Positions 40,535-48,223 of a stretch of DNA of 64,000 bases are shown here, piece after piece. The DNA is from Methanocellales archaeon (lineage in GTDB: Archaea > Halobacteriota > UBA148 > JAUWXC01): positions 124,001-188,000 of the forward strand of contig JAUWQV010000003.1 in the NCBI GenBank assembly GCA_030610945.1, given 5' to 3'. Made by a program: the position numbers and the translations under genes. Below the pieces are notes generated by a model. The model had not been told where the DNA came from and ran no database searches. It saw nothing but the letters and a program-made list of their open reading frames with translations. Each line of letters opens with the position of its first letter. The stretch's first letter is position 1.

Positions 40535-41212
40535 ATGATTTATCATATGGTCAATGTGCATAAAATTACTGGCTCACATGGGGCAAACGCCTATCTGATT
40601 GATGCTCAGCATCCAATTTTAGTGGACGTTGGCGCACTCAACATGTTTGACGCGCTGAAAAAGTTTCTGAATCCAACTGATTTAGAGTACATCATTCTAA
40701 CACACTGCCATTATGACCATACCCTCGGCGCTACCCAGCTGGCAGAGCAGACTGGCGCAAGCATCGCAATCCATGAAGAAGACGCGAAGCTGCTAGATGA
40801 TGACTGGGCGACTGCTTCTGCCATGTTTGGAACGCATGCACCGAGCATAGAACCAGATATGTTGCTGAAGGGGGGGAAATCGCTTGATTTAGGTGATATC
40901 TCGCTTAGGATAATTCACACACCAGGGCATAGCCTGGGAAGCATCTGCCTTTATGGCTCCGGTCTTCTATTTTCCGGTGACACAATCTTCGTGGCAGGCG
41001 GCATCGGGCGTACGGACTTGGGGGGGGACGCACATGCATTGGTTGATTCAATTAAACTGCTGACAGCACTAGACGTTGACATTCTCTACCCAGGACACGG
41101 AGACATCACAAATCAGAATGTTAATGCCCAGATCAGAGCATCACTTAAATATGCAAAGATCAATCGTAAAGCCTATAATTCAAAAGGTTTTTATGCCTTT
41201 TGTATACTTTGA
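40535..41212 (+). CDS. Metallo-beta-lactamase-fold hydrolase
   Basis: LTHCHYDHTLGATQLAEQTG...HTPGHSLGSICLYGSGLLFSGDTIF. Confidence 0.92.
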   Translation: MIYHMVNVHKITGSHGANAYLIDAQHPILVDVGALNMFDALKKFLNPTDLEYIILTHCHYDHTLGATQLAEQTGASIAIHEEDAKLLDDDWATASAMFGTHAPSIEPDMLLKGGKSLDLGDISLRIIHTPGHSLGSICLYGSGLLFSGDTIFVAGGIGRTDLGGDAHALVDSIKLLTALDVDILYPGHGDITNQNVNAQIRASLKYAKINRKAYNSKGFYAFCIL

Positions 41213-41268
41213 TATAACCATCAACTACATATGATTATTAGCTCTAGTCAAAAAAGGAATGGGGTTAG

Positions 41269-41790
41269 ATGCGCTCGTCGAATTGGGAGGAAAACATAGC
41301 CAGTTTCGTACTGACATTCATCATCTTATTCGTGCTCTGGGCAGCCTTGTCGACGTTTTTCGATGTGGTACATCTGTCCCTGGGCGTGGTATGCTCTCTT
41401 CTTGTTGCATATATCTCTCATGACCTGCTGATAAAACCCAAGGGTACCAAACACGTTTTCGTCGTTCTGAAAACGGCTGTTAGATTTTTTTTGTATTTCT
41501 TTTGGCTTACCACGCAAATCATTAAAGCCAGCATCGATGTGATGATGATCATACTCAATCCCAAATTGCCAATATCCCCAGAGATCATAAAGTTCGATTC
41601 GAGACTGACGAACGATGTGGCACTCGCCACATTGGCCAACTCAATCACGTTGACGCCCGGCACCCTGACGCTGGACATAGACGAGAAAAAGACGTACTAT
41701 GTTCACTGTCTGGCGAAAAGGCATGGAGACGCGCTCCTTAAAGGAAAAATGCAATCGCTTGTAGCACGTGTTTTCGGAGGCGAAGAATGA
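41269..41790 (+). CDS. mrpE: Mrp/Mnh antiporter subunit E
   Basis: SFVLTFIILFVLWAALS...LANSITLTPGTLTLDIDEKKTYYVHCLA. Confidence 0.92.
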   Translation: MRSSNWEENIASFVLTFIILFVLWAALSTFFDVVHLSLGVVCSLLVAYISHDLLIKPKGTKHVFVVLKTAVRFFLYFFWLTTQIIKASIDVMMIILNPKLPISPEIIKFDSRLTNDVALATLANSITLTPGTLTLDIDEKKTYYVHCLAKRHGDALLKGKMQSLVARVFGGEE

Positions 41791-42053
41791 TCGACCCATT
41801 TTTGCTCACGGCACTGCTGCTGGTTTTTGCATCGGTATTGTGTCTCTATAGAACCATCAAAGGACCGACCGTACCCGACAGGATTGTCGCCGTCAACGTA
41901 ATAGCTACCTGTACGATAGTCGTGCACGTTCTCATCGCCTTTATAGGTAATCAGCCGATGTTCGTCGACATCGCCTTGACGTATGCGCTCTTGAACTTCT
42001 TGGTCACGCTCGTTGCCGCTCGATATCTTGCCACAGGGAGGGTATTCGCATGA
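41787..42053 (+). CDS. mrpF: Mrp/Mnh antiporter subunit F
   Basis: YRTIKGPTVPDRIVAVNVIATCTIVVHVLIAF; 88 aa. Confidence 0.92.
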   Translation: MIDPFLLTALLLVFASVLCLYRTIKGPTVPDRIVAVNVIATCTIVVHVLIAFIGNQPMFVDIALTYALLNFLVTLVAARYLATGRVFA

Positions 42054-42394
42054 GCGTTTCGTCAATTCTTTCAACTATTTTCCTCCTCACAGGGGCCTTC
42101 TTCTTCATCGTGGGCTCGATAGGTTTGAACAGATTGCCAGATGTGTACACGAGATTGCACGCTACCACGAAATGCGACACTCTTGGACAGGCGCTGGCGT
42201 TGTTAGGAGTGATATTTTATGAAGGGGCGACGTTTACGAGCGTGAAGGTTTTGCTCATCATCATATTCGTCTTGATAGCGAATCCAACTGCTGCTCACGC
42301 TCTTGCTAAAGGAGCATACATGTATGGCGTAAAGCCGTGCGAGATCACGAGCTTGGATATGTACAAAGAGAAAGTAAAGAGGCGGTCTAAATGA
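42050..42394 (+). CDS. mrpG: Mrp/Mnh antiporter subunit G
   Basis: FIVGSIGLNRLPDVYTRLHATTKCDTLGQALALLG. Confidence 0.92.
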   Translation: MSVSSILSTIFLLTGAFFFIVGSIGLNRLPDVYTRLHATTKCDTLGQALALLGVIFYEGATFTSVKVLLIIIFVLIANPTAAHALAKGAYMYGVKPCEITSLDMYKEKVKRRSK

Positions 42395-42636
42395 TCTGGT
42401 TACTTAATCTCGCGCTTCTGATACTTTTGGTGATCACTGCCATTGCAGTGGTCGTTAATAAAGATTTGCTCGCTGCAGCAATTACATTTTCTGTCTATAG
42501 TTTTATCATGGCGATGTTGTACACGCAGCTCAACGCTCCTGATGTAGGGCTGGCGGAAGCTGCCATAGGGGCAGGAGCTACGACTGTTCTGTTTATAATA
42601 GCTATATCAAAAACGGCTAGGAGGGAGGAGGATTGA
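42391..42636 (+). CDS. DUF4040/MbhD-like membrane subunit (MrpA C-terminal-like)
   Basis: 81 aa; AAAITFSVYSFIMAMLYTQLNAPDVGLAEAAIGAGATTVLFI. Confidence 0.85.
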   Translation: MIWLLNLALLILLVITAIAVVVNKDLLAAAITFSVYSFIMAMLYTQLNAPDVGLAEAAIGAGATTVLFIIAISKTARREED

Positions 42637-42899
42637 AGCTTGCCCCCCTTATCGTGGTGCTAATTATCGGCGCAACGCTCGCCATAGCGGTGGCGGGCAT
42701 GCCAGCGTTTGGCAGTTCAGATGCACCGGCATACACACATGTCGTACCAAGATATCTTGAAAAGGGTGTAGAAGAAACTGGTGTTAGCAATATAGTGACC
42801 GCAATCGTCGTGTATTACAGGGGATATGACACATTTGGGGAGGTCACGGTTATATTTACTGCTGGCATAGCGGTCATAGCACTTCTCGGGAGGGAGTGA
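42633..42899 (+). CDS. MbhE-like membrane subunit (MrpA C-terminal-like)
   Basis: 88 aa; TGVSNIVTAIVVYYRGYDTFGEVTVIFTAGIAVIALLGRE; TTG start overlapping the upstream stop. Confidence 0.85.
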   Translation: MKLAPLIVVLIIGATLAIAVAGMPAFGSSDAPAYTHVVPRYLEKGVEETGVSNIVTAIVVYYRGYDTFGEVTVIFTAGIAVIALLGRE

Positions 42900-42900
42900 A

Positions 42901-43341
42901 TTGCCTGAGTTGTTCGAGGATGTGATTGTACGAACGATTGCGAGGTTGCTGACGCCGTTCATACAGTTGTTTGCTCTTTACATCCTCATGCACGGCCATG
43001 CCACACCAGGTGGAGGTTTCCAAGCGGGCGTGATCATGGCAGCCAGTTTCATATTAATTGCCATAGCACTTGGCTTGCAGGAGGCAAAGGACAGGGTCAA
43101 GCAAAAGGTGAGATTGCCCATGGAAAGCTTTGGCCCTCTGACCTTTGTGGTGATAGGCATCATATGCATAGCCTGCGGCGGCTACTATCTACAATATACG
43201 ACAGTACCGCTTTTGCCCTCTTTGCAGGCAGTAGGTGCGATCTTGATCTCAGCTGTTGAGGTGGGCATTGGCGTTACGGTCATGGCGATGGTGACAACGA
43301 TATTCTTCTCCATGGCAGGTGGTAAACATGATACCAATTGA
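42901..43341 (+). CDS. mrpB: Mrp/Mnh antiporter subunit B
   Basis: LLTPFIQLFALYILMHGHATPGGGFQAGVIMAASFILIAIALG; TTG start. Confidence 0.92.
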   Translation: MPELFEDVIVRTIARLLTPFIQLFALYILMHGHATPGGGFQAGVIMAASFILIAIALGLQEAKDRVKQKVRLPMESFGPLTFVVIGIICIACGGYYLQYTTVPLLPSLQAVGAILISAVEVGIGVTVMAMVTTIFFSMAGGKHDTN

Positions 43342-43702
43342 ATTTGAATTTTTGCTCAGGCATTATAATTACTGGACGTCTGTCGTCCTCGTCATGATAG
43401 GGCTCTACACCATGATCGTGAAGAAGAATCTGATCAAGAAATTAATGGGACTGAACCTCGTCGAGACGGCCACATTTCTCTTTTACATCTCCATGGGCGA
43501 CATAGAAGGAGGCGTAGCACCCATCGTGGCACATGGTGAGCATGCAACCGATGTCGTGTATATAAATCCATTACCATCTGTGCTGATACTCACGGCAATA
43601 GTCGTCGCCCTATCTACGACAGCGCTCGCACTTGCCTTAGTGATTAAGATATACGAAAAATATGGAACGCTTAACTCGGAAAGAATTCTGGAGCTGATGT
43701 GA
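43328..43702 (+). CDS. mrpC: Mrp/Mnh antiporter subunit C (NuoK-like)
   Basis: YNYWTSVVLVMIGLYTMIVKKNLIKKLMGLNLVETATFLFYISMG; start ATG 43328 or 43319. Confidence 0.9.
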   Translation: MIPIEFEFLLRHYNYWTSVVLVMIGLYTMIVKKNLIKKLMGLNLVETATFLFYISMGDIEGGVAPIVAHGEHATDVVYINPLPSVLILTAIVVALSTTALALALVIKIYEKYGTLNSERILELM

Positions 43703-45180
43703 TGAGGCTATCCTCTCATCTACCTATTATCGTGATCTTGATACCATGGATTACTGCATATATTATGCCAATAATAGGCTATAAATGGAAAAAATGGTGC
43801 AATTCTTTTGCAGTAGTCGCATTGGCTCTTTCTTTTATAATATCACTCATACTCGCGAGGTTTGTGCTGGTAAATGGACCCATGCACTATTATATGGCAG
43901 GATTTATGCCCCCCTGGGGTATTGAGCTGGTAGTGGATTATCTGGGCGCATACATGTGCGTCGTCATATCGTTTATCACCCTACTAGTCGCACTGTACTC
44001 TAAAGAGTACATTACCAAAGAACTGTCAGAACAAAGAAGGCCCCAGTATTATACCCTGCTTTTGTTGTTAACCGGCTCTATGATGGGCGCCTCTGTTACA
44101 GGAGATTTATTCAACCTGTTCGTTTGCTTTGAAATCCTGTCAATATCGTCTTATGCGCTCATGTCCATCACTGGAGAGGGTAAAGCGCTCTTGGCGGGAT
44201 ATAAATACCTGCTAATAGGCGCTATCGCGTCCAGCTTTGTGTTGCTTGGTATAGGGCACCTGTACATATCTACAGGCACTCTGAATATGGCGGATATGTT
44301 CGTAAGACTGCCGCCTCTCTACAGTTCCTGGACCGTTCTCGCTGCGTTGGCGCTCCTCATCGTGGGCTTTAGCATAAAAACCGCGTTGTTCCCGTTGCAC
44401 GTATGGTTGCCGGATGCGTACACCAATGCACCGTGCTCTGTGCCAGTCCTATCAACCTTGGTCATAAAGGTGGGCGCTGTAGCGATCATCAGGCTTCTAT
44501 TCAACATATTCCAACCCTCATTTGTCATAAATACAATCCCAATGACGGCTGCCCTCTCATATATGGCAGCAATTGCGATAATTGTGGCCTCGTTGTTTGC
44601 GATATCTCAAACGGATATAAAGAGGATGTTGGCATATTCGTCTGTGTGCCATGTGGCATACGTTATACTCGGCATTGGAATAGGCACGGAACTTGGCCTG
44701 ACAGGAGGAATGCTGCACATACTCAATCACGCCGTCACAAAAGGATGCCTGTTCTTTTGTGCAGGTGCGATTATCTACAAGACTGGAATAAGGAATATCA
44801 GGGAGTTTGGCGGTCTGGGGAGGAAGATGCCGGTTACGATGGGGGCGTTCACCTTGGCTGCGCTCTCGATGGTGGGCCTTCCTCCAACAAACGGATTTAT
44901 GAGCAAGTTTTACATCGCACTTGCTGCTATGACCGCAGGAAGACCTGAGTTGGCAATCGTTATACTATTGAGCAGTTTGCTGAATGCCATATACTTTATA
45001 AGGGTGATAAACATCACATACTTTGGCATTCCAGAAGAGGAGATTGATATCGACGAAGCCCCGCCCACGATGTTGTATCCAATAATAATGTTAGCGGCGT
45101 GCTGCTTGATCTTGGGCTTTGGTGCGGAGCTACCACTTACGATACTGAGACCTGCAGCTCAAGCGCTGTTAGGAGTGTAG
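43699..45180 (+). CDS. mrpD: MrpD/NuoN-M-like antiporter subunit, copy 1
   Basis: 493 aa; ALFPLHVWLPDAYTNAPCSVPVLSTLVIKVGAVAIIRL; KRMLAYSSVCHVAYVILG. Confidence 0.92.
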   Translation: MMRLSSHLPIIVILIPWITAYIMPIIGYKWKKWCNSFAVVALALSFIISLILARFVLVNGPMHYYMAGFMPPWGIELVVDYLGAYMCVVISFITLLVALYSKEYITKELSEQRRPQYYTLLLLLTGSMMGASVTGDLFNLFVCFEILSISSYALMSITGEGKALLAGYKYLLIGAIASSFVLLGIGHLYISTGTLNMADMFVRLPPLYSSWTVLAALALLIVGFSIKTALFPLHVWLPDAYTNAPCSVPVLSTLVIKVGAVAIIRLLFNIFQPSFVINTIPMTAALSYMAAIAIIVASLFAISQTDIKRMLAYSSVCHVAYVILGIGIGTELGLTGGMLHILNHAVTKGCLFFCAGAIIYKTGIRNIREFGGLGRKMPVTMGAFTLAALSMVGLPPTNGFMSKFYIALAAMTAGRPELAIVILLSSLLNAIYFIRVINITYFGIPEEEIDIDEAPPTMLYPIIMLAACCLILGFGAELPLTILRPAAQALLGV

Positions 45181-45226
45181 AAAATAAAATATAGCATCAA
45201 GGATAACTAATCACGAAGGTACATAT

Positions 45227-46717
45227 ATGGAAGAAATAACTATATCCGTATTACCTGTAATAGCGGTACTTTTGCCCCTGTTGAGCGCAGGACCGGTGTT
45301 TTTTGCGAGGGGGGCAATTTCCGAGGACTTTAGAGATTATCTTGCGATAGGAGTAAGCGCGATAACCTTCTTGGCCGTCATGGCAATGATCCCCACCCTA
45401 ATGGGCGGCAAAATAATCGAATACGTGCTCATATCCCAGGAGGTAACCCCAGTCGAGATCGCATTTAGGGTTGACCATCTTGGTCTGATAGTTGCGATAG
45501 CATCCTCATTCGTCTGGATGCTTGCTATGATATACTCAAGAAGATACATGGCTCACGAGCATGCGAAGGACAGATACTACGCGTTCATGGTGTTAACCCT
45601 TGGTGCCATGATGGGCATCGTGCTCACGAAGAATTTGTTCGCGTTATATGTATTCTTTGAGATGCTGGCGCTGTCGTCGTACGTGCTCGTTATCCATGAG
45701 GAGACCAAGGAGGCTCTATCGGCAGGCAAGAAATATCTGTTCATTTCCATCGGATTTGGGCTTTTCCTCTTGCTAGCGATACTTATGACATACATGATAG
45801 CCGGTACGATAAATCTGGACCAAATCGGCATTCTGCCCCATGAAGGCGCATCAAAATTGGCATATGGAGCGCTCTTCTTCGCGTTCATAGCTGGCTTTGG
45901 CGCAAAGGCTGGTATGTTTCCTGTGCATGTATGGCTCCCTGATGCACATCCAGTCGCGCCAGCCCCAGCATCTGCACTACTTTCCGGCGTGATGATCAAG
46001 GCTGGTGCGTATGGCATTATTCGCGTGGTCTACAATGTATTCGGTCCCGAACTTGTGTCTGAGATAGGAGTCAATACAATACTGGCCATACTTGCTGGAA
46101 TAACGATATTCCTGGGTAGTGCGGTCGCGATTTCTCAAAAAGAGATAAAGAGGATGCTTGCGTACTCGAGCATAAGTCAGATAGGCTACGTCATCCTCGG
46201 CGCCACACTGCTGACCCATGAAGGATTAAAGGGCAGCATTCTTCACATCTTCAACCATGCATTCATGAAGGGGTGCCTGTTTCTATGCGCCGGTGCCATC
46301 ATCCATCAAACAGGGCTCAGAAATATCGACGATTTCGGCGAATTAGGGCAGAAGATGCCGGTTACGATGCTCTGTTTCACGGTAGCCGCGCTCTCGATGA
46401 TAGGCATCCCACCCCTGAACGGTTTCGTCAGCAAGTGGATACTTTGTTTGGGCGCACTCGAAGCAGGCAATATCGTCCTCGTATTATTCGTAGCAGTGCT
46501 ATTGCTGAGCAGTCTGATGAATGCCATCTATTACATGCCCATCATCATCAAGGCGTTCTTTGGTCCTAAGTCCAAGAAGCAGGTGAAAAATGTCGATCCT
46601 GGATTAAGCATGTTAATACCGATCGTAGCTCTTGCACTCGGTTGTCTGCTATTCGGAATATTCGCAAATCTACCGCTGTCAATCATAGAGTTGGCGGTTC
46701 ACGCACTACTTGGATAG
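45227..46717 (+). CDS. MrpD/NuoM-N-like antiporter subunit, copy 2
   Basis: 496 aa; GMFPVHVWLPDAHPVAPAPASALLSGVMIKAGAYGIIRV; KRMLAYSSISQIGYVILG. Confidence 0.92.
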   Translation: MEEITISVLPVIAVLLPLLSAGPVFFARGAISEDFRDYLAIGVSAITFLAVMAMIPTLMGGKIIEYVLISQEVTPVEIAFRVDHLGLIVAIASSFVWMLAMIYSRRYMAHEHAKDRYYAFMVLTLGAMMGIVLTKNLFALYVFFEMLALSSYVLVIHEETKEALSAGKKYLFISIGFGLFLLLAILMTYMIAGTINLDQIGILPHEGASKLAYGALFFAFIAGFGAKAGMFPVHVWLPDAHPVAPAPASALLSGVMIKAGAYGIIRVVYNVFGPELVSEIGVNTILAILAGITIFLGSAVAISQKEIKRMLAYSSISQIGYVILGATLLTHEGLKGSILHIFNHAFMKGCLFLCAGAIIHQTGLRNIDDFGELGQKMPVTMLCFTVAALSMIGIPPLNGFVSKWILCLGALEAGNIVLVLFVAVLLLSSLMNAIYYMPIIIKAFFGPKSKKQVKNVDPGLSMLIPIVALALGCLLFGIFANLPLSIIELAVHALLG

Positions 46718-46729
46718 AGGAGAAAAACA

Positions 46730-48223
46730 ATGGAGCCAGTATACTCGATAAGACCAGCTCTTGCAATTGTCATTTCGCTGACTTGTGCGGGGTTGATCGG
46801 TCTCACAGGCAAAAGGCATAGGAACTTTAGAGAATTCTGGACCCTTTCCGCAGCTGTATCCAAATATATTATAGTTATATCGATGTTTCCCCTTGTTTAC
46901 CATGGCGGCGAATACATATTCTCCACGTTTGAAATCATACCCGGTGTGGGTTTTGATTTGAGGGTTGATGCCTTCAGCATGTTCTTCGCATTTTTATCAT
47001 CCTTCCTGTGGATCGTGACATCGGTGTATTCGATAGGCTATATGAGGTCGCTCCATGAGCACTCACAAACCAGGTATTACTTCTCGTTTGCCGTGTGCAT
47101 AGCATCTACTATCGGCATAGCCTTTGCAGATAACCTGTTCACCTTGTTCATATTCTATGAAATGCTGACTATAGCGACATATCCTCTGATTATCCATGAG
47201 GAGACGCCAGAGGCGATGGCTGCCGGCAGGAAGTATCTGATATATCTTTTGAGTGCAAGTCTATTCGTCCTGCTTGGCATGGTTATAACATATTCCTTAA
47301 CTGGAACTCTTACCTTTTCTAATAATGGTATATTAGCTGGTCATGGCACGCCTGAGATGTTGAAGACGCTATTTGTGCTTTTCATAATCGGTTTCGGCAC
47401 AAAGGCTGCCATCATGCCCCTCCATGGCTGGCTGCCGAGCGCTATGGTGGCACCCACACCTGTCAGCGCCTTGCTGCATGCTGTAGCGGTCGTAAAGGCA
47501 GGCATTTTTGGACTCATACGGGTGATATATTTCATTTATGGCACGGATCTCATGAGGGAGCTTGGTCTTGGTTTGCCCCTTGCCGTCGCGGCATCAATCA
47601 CGATTATCGTAGCGTCGCTGTTTGCGCTGGCGCAGGACAGTCTCAAGTTAAGGTTAGCGTATTCTACAGTGAGCCAGTTATCCTATATTGTCTTGGGTGT
47701 TGCACTGCTGACGACAAGCGCTGCCACTGGAGGAATAATACACATCGCGAACCAGGCGTTCATGAAGATAACGCTGTTCTTCTGCGCTGGTGCGATCTTC
47801 ATCCAGACCGGCAAAAAGAACATCAGCGAGATGCACGGCATTGGAAAGACCATGCCCCTCACGATGATATGCTTCGCGATATGTGCCATGGGTATGGCTG
47901 GCGTTCCGCCAATGGCTGGCTTCATAACCAAATGGTATTTGTGTTTAGGTGCCTTAGAGGCAGGACAACCAATATTCGTAGCCGTGCTATTAACGAGTGC
48001 GTTGCTGAACATAGCCTACTTCTTCCCTCTTATCTATAATGCATTCTTTATGGAGCCGGAAAAGGGAGCCAAGAAGGATAACGACCCTACCTGGTGGCTA
48101 TTGCTGCCCATCGTGATATGTGCGCTAGCATCCATATTCTTAGGGTTGATACCGAGAGCACCATTCACACCCCTCAGGCTAGCATCGGTCGTAGTTGAAC
48201 AGATCATGGGAGGTCTGTTATGA
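46730..48223 (+). CDS. MrpD/NuoM-L-like antiporter subunit, copy 3
   Basis: 497 aa; AIMPLHGWLPSAMVAPTPVSALLHAVAVVKAGIFGLIRV; LRLAYSTVSQLSYIVLG. Confidence 0.92.
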   Translation: MEPVYSIRPALAIVISLTCAGLIGLTGKRHRNFREFWTLSAAVSKYIIVISMFPLVYHGGEYIFSTFEIIPGVGFDLRVDAFSMFFAFLSSFLWIVTSVYSIGYMRSLHEHSQTRYYFSFAVCIASTIGIAFADNLFTLFIFYEMLTIATYPLIIHEETPEAMAAGRKYLIYLLSASLFVLLGMVITYSLTGTLTFSNNGILAGHGTPEMLKTLFVLFIIGFGTKAAIMPLHGWLPSAMVAPTPVSALLHAVAVVKAGIFGLIRVIYFIYGTDLMRELGLGLPLAVAASITIIVASLFALAQDSLKLRLAYSTVSQLSYIVLGVALLTTSAATGGIIHIANQAFMKITLFFCAGAIFIQTGKKNISEMHGIGKTMPLTMICFAICAMGMAGVPPMAGFITKWYLCLGALEAGQPIFVAVLLTSALLNIAYFFPLIYNAFFMEPEKGAKKDNDPTWWLLLPIVICALASIFLGLIPRAPFTPLRLASVVVEQIMGGLL